From Ktedonobacter sp. SOSP1-85 (GTDB lineage Bacteria; Chloroflexota; Ktedonobacteria; Ktedonobacterales; Ktedonobacteraceae), in assembly GCF_016587415.1 (NCBI RefSeq), contig NZ_BNJI01000001.1, positions 620,001 to 684,000 on the forward strand: DNA of 64,000 nt, given 5' to 3'. The notes beneath the pieces are model-generated. The model saw only the letters and a program-made list of their open reading frames with translations, made no database searches and was not told where the DNA came from. The first letter of the stretch is position 1; every line of letters starts with the position of its first letter. The position numbers and the translations under genes are program-made. Below are positions 24,306 through 32,624 of the stretch, in pieces.

Positions 24306-24483
24306 GAAAGAGAAACAAGAACATCCTTTTAAGGCTCGTATTCCTCAATCGGTGTGGGATGAGTTAGAGAGCATGGCACACGATGAGGAACGATCCATTA
24401 ATTGGGAGATTGTACAGGCGATACGAGAGCGGATTGCTCGACACAAAAAAGGTAGGAAGTCACATGAGCATGAAGACCTTTAA
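24304..24483 (+). CDS. Arc-like ribbon-helix-helix repressor
   Basis: 59 residues: MKEKQEHPFKARIPQSVWDE, LESMAHDEERSINWEIVQAI, RERIARHKKG. The pattern FKARIPQSVWDELESMA then RSINWEIVQAI matches the beta strand and two helices of Arc/MetJ-type repressors (Arc reads FNLRWPREVLDLV then RSVNSEIYQRV). The gene is inside a TnpB element and overlaps tnpB by 20 bases (24464-24483), so translation is probably coupled. No ribosome site; leaderless start inferred. Likely represses its own promoter and so tnpB. The decayed TnpB element at 9762-11100 has no such gene. Confidence 0.8.
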   Translation: MKEKQEHPFKARIPQSVWDELESMAHDEERSINWEIVQAIRERIARHKKGRKSHEHEDL

Positions 24484-25636
24484 GTTTCGCTTGTACCCCA
24501 CCAAGAAGCAATGCGAGAAGCTTGAATGGACGCTTGCTAGATGTTGCGAGTTGTACAACGCCGCGCTTCAAGAGCGTCGGGAGATGTACACATACACTGG
24601 CAAAGGAACCAACTACAATGCTCAAGCCATGCAACTGCCTGAAATCAAGGAGATCAGAGAGGAGTACAAGGACATTCATTCTCAGGTGTTGCAGGATGTG
24701 CTTAGACGGGTGGAGAAAACCTTCAAAGACTTCTTCAAGCGGGTCAAAGCTGGGAAGAAGCCGGGATACCCCAGGTTTCAGAGCCGCACCCACTATGATA
24801 GCTTCTGTTTTCCACAAGTTGGCTTCTCCCTGAAGAACGGGCGTCTGGAGTTGTCGAAGGTCGGTCATGTCAAAATCAAGCTCCATCGAAAAGTGCTGGG
24901 AACGATCAAGACATGTATCATCAAGCGAGAGGGCAAGCACTGGTATGCCTGTTTCTCCTGCGAAGTGGAGGCGATGCCACGCACGCCCTACACAGATAAG
25001 GTTGTGGGCATTGACTTAGGAGTGTCTAAGCTTGCCACGCTCTCCACTGGTGACGTGATCGAGAATCCCAAACACTACCGACGTGCTGAGAAGAAGCTCA
25101 CTAAAGCACAACAAGCCTTGTCAAGAAAGAAACGTGGTTCCAAGCGTCGCAAGAAGGCAATACAGCGCGTGGCTCGCCTGCATCGCAAGGTGCGTAATCA
25201 GCGCAACGACTACTTGCATCAGTGGAGCAGAAGGCTTGTTGACACCTACGAAACCATTGTCTTTGAGGATATTGCGCCTGCGAACTTGTCCAAACGAGCA
25301 AAGCCGAAGCAGGATGAGGAGACAGGACACTATCTTCCTAACGGGGCCGGTGCGAAATCTGGCCTGAACAAATCCATCATGGATGCTGGTTGGAGTCAAT
25401 TCATCGCCTTCTGCGAGTACAAAGCTGCGAACGCTGGTAGGGTGCAGGTGGTGAAGGTTGACCCCAAGTACACCAGTCAAGTGTGCTCGGGTTGCGGGAC
25501 GGTGGTCAAGAAAACGCTCTCAGAACGTTGGCATTCCTGTGAATGCGGCACTGAGTTGGATCGTGACCACAATGCCGCACTCAACATCAAAGCTCTTTGG
25601 CTCGGACAGAGCCTTCAGGAAGCGCAAGCCTCCTGA
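24464..25636 (+). CDS. tnpB: TnpB RNA-guided endonuclease (intact)
   Basis: 390 residues, complete. N-terminal MKTFKFRLYPTKKQCEKLEW and the helical REC-like region, then RuvC: Asp in VVGIDLGVSKLATLS (near 183), Glu in TIVFEDIAPANLSKRAK (near 267), zinc ribbon CSGCGTVV with CECG, and Asp in ELDRDHNAALNIKAL (near 366). All key residues are present. TnpB binds an omega RNA from the element's right end and cuts DNA next to a short TAM, favouring element retention. Start ATG 24464 has TAGGAAG upstream; ATG 24470 is also possible. Expressed from the promoter at 24269 behind the RHH gene. Confidence 0.92.
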   Translation: MSMKTFKFRLYPTKKQCEKLEWTLARCCELYNAALQERREMYTYTGKGTNYNAQAMQLPEIKEIREEYKDIHSQVLQDVLRRVEKTFKDFFKRVKAGKKPGYPRFQSRTHYDSFCFPQVGFSLKNGRLELSKVGHVKIKLHRKVLGTIKTCIIKREGKHWYACFSCEVEAMPRTPYTDKVVGIDLGVSKLATLSTGDVIENPKHYRRAEKKLTKAQQALSRKKRGSKRRKKAIQRVARLHRKVRNQRNDYLHQWSRRLVDTYETIVFEDIAPANLSKRAKPKQDEETGHYLPNGAGAKSGLNKSIMDAGWSQFIAFCEYKAANAGRVQVVKVDPKYTSQVCSGCGTVVKKTLSERWHSCECGTELDRDHNAALNIKALWLGQSLQEAQAS

Positions 25637-25640
25637 GAAG

Positions 25641-25670
25641 CCCCCGGCTTGAGCCGTGGGGAGTCGTCAC
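25641..25670 (+). repeat. TnpB element right end / presumed omega RNA 3' end
   Basis: Hairpin CCCCCGGCTTGAGCCGTGGG followed by GAGTCGTCAC, 5 bases after the tnpB stop. By analogy with known elements, the omega RNA guide would be the bases just after 25670. Confidence 0.6.
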
Positions 25671-25704
25671 AAAAATACATGAAACATGTTTAGAAAGGGT
25701 CCTT

Positions 25705-26760
25705 ATGACAAACCAGCAGCGAGCAAGTGATACCATGAAACAAGGAGTGAAGAGTCCCTTTGGGGCACGAATAGGCGTTGATGCCGAAATTGACACAACA
25801 GTTATTTCACTTACCTACACAGATAAAGACGACGCTACCCACAGCATGGAGGTAGGCATTGCGCCTGAACTGGGTAGCAATTTGTTTCGCTTTCGCGTTG
25901 GAGCACTTGATCTTATCTACCATGAGAGTGAGCTCCTCAAACAAAAACAGTTTATTGGCAACTTTGTGCTCTGGCCTCTCCCCAATCGTGTACGAGACAA
26001 GCACTATAGTTATCAGGGAAAAAACTACTCGCTACAGGATGTAAAACGAGTCGAGACAGATAAAGCCCTGGTGCATGGCCTGGTCCTTGACCAGATCTGG
26101 CAATATGAGCAGCCCATCATTAAAGCCGATAGCGTTAGCGTCACCACCTACATTGAGCAGACGCCTGAGAGTCCCCACTTTGCGGCCTATCCCTTCCGCA
26201 GCCGTCTCTCACTGACCTATACTCTCACCCACCAGGGCATCGACATTACTTATAAAGTAGAGAACAAAGACACGCACGATCTCCCCTTTGGCTTTGCGCT
26301 CCACCCCTACTTTCCAGTCCTTGACGGCGCACAAGAGACCTACGTTACGCTACCAGCGGACGCAGTGATGGAGGCTGACGATGCTCTGCTGCCAACGGGC
26401 CGCATCTTTGAGGTGGGAAAGCTGATGTACGCCATGTATGATCTACGCCAGGGTCGTCCAGTCTCGTGTCTGAACCTGGACCATGTCTACACCCGAACCC
26501 ATCCAGGCGAAGCAGCAATTATAGACTATAAGAAGCGTGGTTTGCAACTCCGGATTACCGCCAGTGACGATTTTACGCATATCGTCATCTACGCGCCTCC
26601 AGGTGCCTCTTACCTCTGTGTCGAGCATCAGACCTGCTCAACTGATGCCATTAACCTGCACAACCAGGACGAGCGCGAGCATCAGATGGCGCATCTGCTT
26701 GAGGTCGCTCCTGGACAGAGCTATAGTGGGACACTTCACTATATACCCACCTTTAGCTAA
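25705..26760 (+). CDS. Aldose 1-epimerase family protein (galactose mutarotase-like)
   Basis: 351 residues of the mutarotase fold, which interconverts sugar anomers. Family landmarks: GSNLFRFRVGALDLIYHESE, WPLPNRVRDKHYSYQGKNY, HGLVLDQIW, the active-site His in FGFALHPYFPV, and a C-terminal acidic region LCVEHQTCSTDAINLH where the catalytic Glu (Glu in VEHQT) lies. ATG 25705 has GAAAGGG upstream; the frame continues back into the TnpB element end, which is only 34 bases away. It is a single gene ending at a strong hairpin. Exact sugar unknown. Confidence 0.88.
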   Translation: MTNQQRASDTMKQGVKSPFGARIGVDAEIDTTVISLTYTDKDDATHSMEVGIAPELGSNLFRFRVGALDLIYHESELLKQKQFIGNFVLWPLPNRVRDKHYSYQGKNYSLQDVKRVETDKALVHGLVLDQIWQYEQPIIKADSVSVTTYIEQTPESPHFAAYPFRSRLSLTYTLTHQGIDITYKVENKDTHDLPFGFALHPYFPVLDGAQETYVTLPADAVMEADDALLPTGRIFEVGKLMYAMYDLRQGRPVSCLNLDHVYTRTHPGEAAIIDYKKRGLQLRITASDDFTHIVIYAPPGASYLCVEHQTCSTDAINLHNQDEREHQMAHLLEVAPGQSYSGTLHYIPTFS

Positions 26761-26812
26761 ACACTGGGCGATTGAGCCACCAACCAGAATTTCACGCCTG
26801 CGACGCTCAGGG

Positions 26813-26854
26813 GAGGCGTGAGGTGCCGGGCGACCGCCCGGCACCTCACGCCTC
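26813..26854 (+). terminator. 20-bp perfect GC-rich hairpin
   Basis: GAGGCGTGAGGTGCCGGGCG pairs with its complement across a 2-base loop, between the convergent epimerase and P450 genes. No U-tract. Confidence 0.7.
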
Positions 26855-26893
26855 TACATCTCCCCTTCTCGATATCTCCTATTGATGCCCTGT

Positions 26894-28129
26894 TTAGCGT
26901 TCCTCAAAGAGAATGGGCAGCGACTTTGCGCCATAGATGAAGGAGCTATGCACCGGCGGGAGCGCCAGATCGTGATTACGCCGCAGAGCATGCATACGCT
27001 CAAGCATAATATTCAGGGCAATCTTTGTTTCCAGGCGTGCCAGCGGCGCCCCAAGACAGAAGTGAATGCCGTGGCCAAAGGAGACATGGCGATTGGGTGT
27101 ACGCGTAATGTCAAATGTTCCAGGCTCAGGAAACTGTTCAGGATCGTGATTGGCGCACGCGACCCAGCCAATAATGAAATCGCCCGGGCGAATATGCCGA
27201 TCACGCAGGATAATATCCTGGGTCGCGAAGCGTCCAATCCCTGTCACTGGCGAGCGATAGCGTAGGACTTCCTCAATTGCGGCAGGCATGAAGTCAGGCT
27301 CCCGTCGTAACCGATCCATAACCTCGGGATGCTCATCAAAACAGAGGATGGCATTGCCTATCAAGTTGGTCGTCGTAATATTGCCCGCGACCAGCAGGAG
27401 CGCACAGAAGCTAAGCAGCTCCTGTTCTGTTAGATACTCACCTTCGATCTGAGCGGCGATCAGCTCGCTAATAAGGTCATGACGCGGCTCACGCCTCCGT
27501 TGGGCGATGACCACGCGAAAGTAATCATAAATGGTATCCAGCGTCTTACGGAAGCGCTCACGCGTACGACGCTCATACTCCTCGCGCTCTTCGCTGGCAA
27601 ACTCGCCATACTCGCCCATCACTAGTTCATCTGACCACTGCTTAAATTGCACACGATCCTCAGATGGAACCCCTAGTAGCTCCGCGATGACGATCACTGG
27701 CAAGGGGAAGGAGAGGTCAGCGATCACATCCATTCTGCCACGTTCGATCACATCATCAAGCAAACTCTGGGTAATCTCGGCAATACGTGGAGCAAGCTGA
27801 GCAAGCGTACGCGGCGTGAAGGCCTGAGAGATAAGCGAGCGCAACTGGCGATGACGCGGTGGGTCGGTATTGAGCATGCTCTGGAACTCATCAACACTAC
27901 GTTCTGCGGCATATTTCACGCTATCAGATGAGAATAATTCATGCTGGTTCGCAATCAAATGCACAAGTTCATAGTCAAAGGCTTCCCAGAAACGTGCCGC
28001 ATTATTATACATTAACGGGCCATGCTTCTCGCGCAAGGCTGTAAAACACGCATGCGGATAGAGAAGTTGATCCTGTAGGGAGCGCGGATCTAGAGAAGTT
28101 GCCTGGCGCCCTCTGTCTGTATGCTCCAA
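26894..28129 (-). CDS. Cytochrome P450 (bacterial class I type)
   Basis: Haem monooxygenase that would need separate redox partners. Haem-binding loop FGHGIHFCLGAPLAR (Cys near 360), K-helix ExxR as IEEVLRYRSPV, and I-helix LLLVAGNITTTN, where the usual acidic residue before Thr is Ile. I prefer the TTG at 28127-28129, with GGAAAG 6 bases upstream, since it gives the usual 411 residues; the frame reaches ATG 28252 but those 41 residues do not look like P450. Divergent from the CYP102-like gene 246 bases away. Substrate unknown. Confidence 0.88.
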   Translation of the reverse strand: MEHTDRGRQATSLDPRSLQDQLLYPHACFTALREKHGPLMYNNAARFWEAFDYELVHLIANQHELFSSDSVKYAAERSVDEFQSMLNTDPPRHRQLRSLISQAFTPRTLAQLAPRIAEITQSLLDDVIERGRMDVIADLSFPLPVIVIAELLGVPSEDRVQFKQWSDELVMGEYGEFASEEREEYERRTRERFRKTLDTIYDYFRVVIAQRRREPRHDLISELIAAQIEGEYLTEQELLSFCALLLVAGNITTTNLIGNAILCFDEHPEVMDRLRREPDFMPAAIEEVLRYRSPVTGIGRFATQDIILRDRHIRPGDFIIGWVACANHDPEQFPEPGTFDITRTPNRHVSFGHGIHFCLGAPLARLETKIALNIMLERMHALRRNHDLALPPVHSSFIYGAKSLPILFEER

Positions 28130-28375
28130 AGCACTCTTTCCTTTCTGCGAACAGAAAACATAATCAGAGTCTGCCACCCAAGTCCACAGCCTCACAGCAT
28201 CTATCTGTAGCGTAGCAAATTGCCCCAAATCTCGTAAAAAAGCATACGTCATGGTGGTCCAGGTATCATAAATAGAGAGAACAAACCATGCACATACAGC
28301 GATCTTTAGAAACAGTCTCTCACTTTGCGGCGTCGTTAACGCAGGGAAGCGCTCTCGTGAAGGAGCCTTTTTGTC

Positions 28376-31300
28376 ATGTTACGATCCCAGCTAGACACCA
28401 TCCCCATGGGCGATATGAAAGATGTGCATCCTGAGTCGGCTGTGCGCGATCTTATCAAGCAAGCCCAGCGGCATGGTCCCATCTTCCAGCTCCCCCTGCC
28501 CGATGGCACAAGGCGTATCGTTCTCTCTAGCTTTGCCCTCGTTGACGAGGTCTGCAACGACCAGTTTTTTGATAAACGCGTCTCTGTCAATGTTCGCAAC
28601 CTGCGTAGCGCTATTGGTAGCGGCCTCTTTTCCGCGGATACCAGTGACCCCAATTGGCGCAAGGCTCACACCATCCTTATGCCTAGTTTCAGCCTTCAGG
28701 CCATGCGCAACTACGTACCTATGATGCTCGATGCCGCAGAACAACTGATGGCCAAATGGGAGCACCTTAATCCTGAGGATCTCATTAATGTTCCCGACGA
28801 TATGACCAGGGTTACTCTGGAGACGATTGGCCTCTGTGGCTTCAGCTACCATTTTCACGCCATCACTCGCGAGCAAATGCATCCATTCGTCGAGGCGATG
28901 GTGCATATCCTTAGCACGACCGCAGCAAGAGCGGCACGTCCACCTATTGAAGAAAAGCTGCGCTTCCGCCAGCGCAGACAGCTCCAGGCCGACACAGATC
29001 TCCTCTTGTCGACCGCCGACCAACTCGTAAGGGAGCGCAAGATGATGGGGGCAGAGGGACAGAAGTACAATGATTTGCTCAACGCCATGCTGAACGGTGT
29101 AGACAAACAAACAGGTGAGAAGATCGACGACGTCAATATCCGCAATCAGATCATTACCTTCCTGATCGCGGGGCATGAGACGACGAGTGGGCTTCTCTCT
29201 TTCGCGACCTACTTCCTCTTACACCATCCCGATATACTCAATCGAGCCTATGAAGAGGTAGACCACGTCCTGAGTCGGGATACCAGCAAGGCTCCCACAT
29301 ACGAACAGATTCATCAACTTGTGTATATCAAGCAGATCCTCAAAGAGACGCTTCGCCTCTGCCCAACCGCGCCAATATTCAATCGCTGCCCCTACGAGGA
29401 GCGCCTTCTGGCAGGTAAATATCAGCTTCAGCCCAGCGACACCATTACCGTGCTCACACCTATGCTCCACCGTGATCGCAGCATCTGGGGCGACGACGCG
29501 GAGATCTTTAATCCCGACCACCATTTCAATCCAGAGGCAGAAAAGCAGCGTCCAGCCAATGCCTACAAGCCCTTTGGCACCGGGCAACGCGCCTGCATCG
29601 GACGCGAGTTCGCCCTCCAGGAGGCGACTCTCGTTCTGGGTATGATGCTCCAGCGCTTCTATCCTTACACAACCGGCATCTATCAGCTGAAGATTCGCGA
29701 GGCGCTAACCATTAAGCCCGCCGATTTCTATATGCGCGTCAGGCCGCGTACCGATATCGATCACATCATTATTACGCCTCTAGACGAGGATACCGTCAGT
29801 GATGCAGAGCCAGTCATGGTCGAGGCCACGCACCCTGAGCCAGAGACACCGCAAAAAATAGCCCAGAGGACGACCCTACTCGCGCTCTATGGCTCAAACA
29901 CTGGCACAGCCGAGGAGATTGCGCATCGTATCGCGGAGGCTGGCACCGCCCGTGGCTTTGAGGCCACCGTGGGCGAGCTAGACAACTATGTCGATAAGCT
30001 GCCTAAAGAGGGTCTCGTTGTGCTTGTTACCTCGTCCTACAATGGTATGCCTCCCGATAATGCCAGTGCATTTTGCCATTGGCTACAGAGCGGTCTCGCG
30101 CCAGATGCGCTCAAAGGTGTCAACTATACCATTTTTGGATGCGGCAACCATGAGTGGGCGGGCACCTACCAGGCCATTCCCAAGTTGCTGGATAGCGCGC
30201 TTGAACAGGCAGGGGCCAGGCGTGTCTATCAACGGGGCGAGGGCGATGCCGCAGGCGATTTCGATGGGCAGTTCCGCTCCTGGTATAATGGGCTATGGAA
30301 CTCGGTCGTCCAGGCCCTATCGCTCACACCACAGGAAGAGGTCAAACACCAGTATAGGCCGCGCTATGATATCGAGATCATTCGCCGCCCGCATCCCTAT
30401 CCCTTCATTAACTCCTTCGGGGCGCAACCAATGACGATCCTGGAAAACAGGGAGTTGGTTCAACAGCAACCGGATGCACTCAATGGCGACTCTACACGCC
30501 ATCTCCAGATCTCGCTGCCTCCAAACATGCCCTATCGCACAGGCGACCACCTGGGCGTGCTGGCCAGCAATCCTGAAGAGCAGGTAACACGCATCGCGGA
30601 CCATTTCCAGTTTGATCGCCAGACAATCATCCAGCTGCACGCCAATGATGAACGCAAGCCCGCCGCCCCAATTGAGGAGCCCATTTCTGTCTATGATCTG
30701 CTTGCCAATTATATCGAACTCCAGGACGTCGCCACACGTACTCATATCGAGCGTATGCTTGAATATACCAGTGATGATAGTGAGCGAGCGCGCCTGGAAA
30801 TGCTGGTTGGCTCAGGTCCAGAAAGCGAGGCGGCCTACAAAAAAGAGGTACTTGAGCAACACAAATCGCTCATTGACCTGATCGAAGAATATCCCTCGTG
30901 TACGATGCCCTTCAATGTGTTCCTGGACTGCCTGACACCTCTACGCCCCAGGTATTACTCCATCTCCTCGTCGCCTCTCCTCAAGCCCGACGAATGCAGC
31001 CTCTCCGTGGGAATTGTACAGGGGCCAGCCTGGTCAGGACATGGCACTTTCGAGGGCGTCTGCACCAGCTACCTGCGCAATCAGCACGCTGGTGATATCG
31101 TCTATGCCTTTGTGCAGAACACTAATGGTCCCTTCCACCTCCCAGAGGACCCACGCACGCCCATTATTATGATCGCGGCAGGCACTGGGGTATCGCCCTT
31201 CCGTGGCTTCTTGCAGGAGCGAGGACGGCAAAAGCAAGCCGGAAAAGAGGTTGGACCGGCCCTGCTCTTCTTTGGTTGTCGCGATCCGCAGCACCTGCTC

Positions 31301-31618
31301 TATCCAGAGGAGATCAAACGCGGCGAAGACAATGGTATTGTCAAGGTATTCGCGGGCTACTCACGTGTAGCGTCACAACCCAGGGTCTACGTCCAGGATA
31401 AGGTGCTGGAACAGCAGGATGCCATCTGGATTCTGCTACAACAGGGGGCCGTCACATATGTGTGTGGCGATACTACCCGTATGGTTCCCGCAGTTGCCGA
31501 GAGCTATAAACAGATATACCAGGCCAAAACCGGCAAAAGCAGCCAGGAAGCTGATCAATGGCTACAAGAAGTGAGTGCCCAGAACCGCTACCTGGTCGAC
31601 ATCTGGGGCACCAGCTAA
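28376..31618 (+). CDS. CYP102-like self-sufficient P450/NADPH-P450 reductase fusion
   Basis: 1080 residues with the BM3 layout. P450 domain 1-470: I-helix ITFLIAGHETTSGLLSF, KETLRLCPTAP, haem loop PFGTGQRACIGREFALQEA (Cys near 405). FMN domain from about 500: LLALYGSNTGTAEEIAHRIA and TSSYNGMPPDNA. FAD/NADPH domain: RYYSISSSPLL, GTFEGVCTSYL, IMIAAGTGVSPFRGFLQER and the C-terminal stacking Trp in YLVDIWGTS. Such enzymes hydroxylate fatty acids with NADPH and O2, with no extra partner. AAGGAG is 10 bases before ATG 28376. It ends at a 62-base palindrome. All cofactor motifs are intact. Confidence 0.95.
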   Translation: MLRSQLDTIPMGDMKDVHPESAVRDLIKQAQRHGPIFQLPLPDGTRRIVLSSFALVDEVCNDQFFDKRVSVNVRNLRSAIGSGLFSADTSDPNWRKAHTILMPSFSLQAMRNYVPMMLDAAEQLMAKWEHLNPEDLINVPDDMTRVTLETIGLCGFSYHFHAITREQMHPFVEAMVHILSTTAARAARPPIEEKLRFRQRRQLQADTDLLLSTADQLVRERKMMGAEGQKYNDLLNAMLNGVDKQTGEKIDDVNIRNQIITFLIAGHETTSGLLSFATYFLLHHPDILNRAYEEVDHVLSRDTSKAPTYEQIHQLVYIKQILKETLRLCPTAPIFNRCPYEERLLAGKYQLQPSDTITVLTPMLHRDRSIWGDDAEIFNPDHHFNPEAEKQRPANAYKPFGTGQRACIGREFALQEATLVLGMMLQRFYPYTTGIYQLKIREALTIKPADFYMRVRPRTDIDHIIITPLDEDTVSDAEPVMVEATHPEPETPQKIAQRTTLLALYGSNTGTAEEIAHRIAEAGTARGFEATVGELDNYVDKLPKEGLVVLVTSSYNGMPPDNASAFCHWLQSGLAPDALKGVNYTIFGCGNHEWAGTYQAIPKLLDSALEQAGARRVYQRGEGDAAGDFDGQFRSWYNGLWNSVVQALSLTPQEEVKHQYRPRYDIEIIRRPHPYPFINSFGAQPMTILENRELVQQQPDALNGDSTRHLQISLPPNMPYRTGDHLGVLASNPEEQVTRIADHFQFDRQTIIQLHANDERKPAAPIEEPISVYDLLANYIELQDVATRTHIERMLEYTSDDSERARLEMLVGSGPESEAAYKKEVLEQHKSLIDLIEEYPSCTMPFNVFLDCLTPLRPRYYSISSSPLLKPDECSLSVGIVQGPAWSGHGTFEGVCTSYLRNQHAGDIVYAFVQNTNGPFHLPEDPRTPIIMIAAGTGVSPFRGFLQERGRQKQAGKEVGPALLFFGCRDPQHLLYPEEIKRGEDNGIVKVFAGYSRVASQPRVYVQDKVLEQQDAIWILLQQGAVTYVCGDTTRMVPAVAESYKQIYQAKTGKSSQEADQWLQEVSAQNRYLVDIWGTS

Positions 31619-31629
31619 GGTAATGTCGC

Positions 31630-31691
31630 AAGTAGAAGAGGAGCGTCGGGGGCGCTGCCATGGCAGCGCCCCCGACGCTCCTCTTCTACTT
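31630..31691. terminator. 62-base perfect palindrome
   Basis: 31-base arms with no spacer: AGTAGAAGAGGAGCGTCGGG onward, meeting at the central TGCCATGGCA. It lies between the convergent CYP102-like and PIG-L genes and is followed by ACTTTTTA. Probably a bidirectional terminator; no mismatch is seen in the whole repeat. Confidence 0.75.
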
Positions 31692-31724
31692 ACTTTTTAT
31701 GTTTACAGGCTCTCTACGAGAGAT

Positions 31725-32459
31725 TTAGCCGTTACGAGTCAGGTGGAAGGCTTCGGCGTAGGTATAGCCGTGTGGCTCGCCCAGGGCGCCCGCGCCATCA
31801 CGCAGCATTCGCTCCAGGAACTCCAGGTTATGGCCTACCTGGCTCTCATGTGCGCGCAGGGCCTCCAGTTTCGTATCCATGGTCTCAGTAATATCGACAT
31901 AGTGATTTAAGATCGGCGCGGCGGTAATATAGATCTCTGAGACCTTATGTGGCTTTAGCCCCTCCTCAAATAATTCGGGGAAGTCCCAGGGATTCTGCGC
32001 GGCAGGATAGGCCGCCGCCAGAGCGGCCTCACCCGCCGCAAGGTGGTCGGGATGGTAGCGGGGGATAATCATGGTAGGCGCCCAGGAGCGCTCTGGCGAC
32101 TGGCAGACGAGGCGCGAGGGGCGATACTGCCTGATCAAGCGCACAATCTCGCGACGTAGCTCCAGTGTTGGCTGCAACAGGCCATCAGGATAATCCAGGA
32201 AGATAACATCCTTCACACCTAGAATCTGGGCCGCCGCACGCTGTTCCAGTTTGCGTGTCTCCACTGTACGCTGGCGGGCAGCCGGGCTGAGATCCTCAGC
32301 GTCATCGGGACCACCACCACTACAATCAGTACAAATAACATAATAGACATCCCAGCCGTCGCGCACCCAGTTCGCGACCGTTCCTGCAATGCCAAATTCG
32401 GTATCGTCGGCATGCGCCACAACACATAGCGCCACTTTATTGAGTATTTGCTCACTCAT
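31725..32459 (-). CDS. PIG-L / LmbE-family deacetylase
   Basis: 244 residues. The zinc-binding AHPDD box appears as VVAHADDTEFGIAGTVANW (residues about 14-19) and the later HPDH box as RYHPDHLAAGEAAL near 138. The family removes acetyl groups from N-acetylglucosaminyl compounds such as the precursors of mycothiol/bacillithiol, GPI anchors or other glycosides. The exact substrate cannot be told. AAGGAA precedes the ATG. Downstream of purA by 165 bases on the same strand, with a hairpin between, so probably its own unit. Confidence 0.9.
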   Translation of the reverse strand: MSEQILNKVALCVVAHADDTEFGIAGTVANWVRDGWDVYYVICTDCSGGGPDDAEDLSPAARQRTVETRKLEQRAAAQILGVKDVIFLDYPDGLLQPTLELRREIVRLIRQYRPSRLVCQSPERSWAPTMIIPRYHPDHLAAGEAALAAAYPAAQNPWDFPELFEEGLKPHKVSEIYITAAPILNHYVDITETMDTKLEALRAHESQVGHNLEFLERMLRDGAGALGEPHGYTYAEAFHLTRNG

Positions 32460-32566
32460 TATGTTACAAATTCCTTTGAATCTAACTATCTCTATGCTTA
32501 AATTCCAGAGATATTATAATATATTCTTCGCGGCTCGCAGGCGCGAAGACGCTCTTGATAGCAGAA

Positions 32567-32611
32567 GGGACGCTGCCTGTAGCCCACAGGCTCCAGGCAA
32601 CGCCCCTCTTC
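32567..32611 (-). terminator. Imperfect hairpin after purA
   Basis: GCCTGT/ACAGGC at 32575-32591 inside a longer, mismatched stem (GACGCTGCCTG with CAGGCAACGCC). No strong U-tract. Confidence 0.35.
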
Positions 32612-32624
32612 ATCAGCTCTAGCC

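Larger units (their letters stand above)
24195..25670 (+). mobile_element. IS1341-type TnpB element with accessory RHH gene
   Basis: Left end hairpin CCCCTGTC-TTTA-GACATGGGG (24199-24219) and motif CTGGGTGGATAGGGCGGTG, an Arc-like gene, an intact tnpB, and right-end hairpin CCCCCGGCTTGAGCCGTGGG ending AGTCGTCAC. No tnpA. The borders are estimated from the hairpins and could be off by several bases. Confidence 0.78.

Noticed and set aside
28391..29176. 261-codon minus-strand open frame opposite the CYP102-like gene
   Set aside because: Shadow of the P450 domain; no motif or ribosome site.
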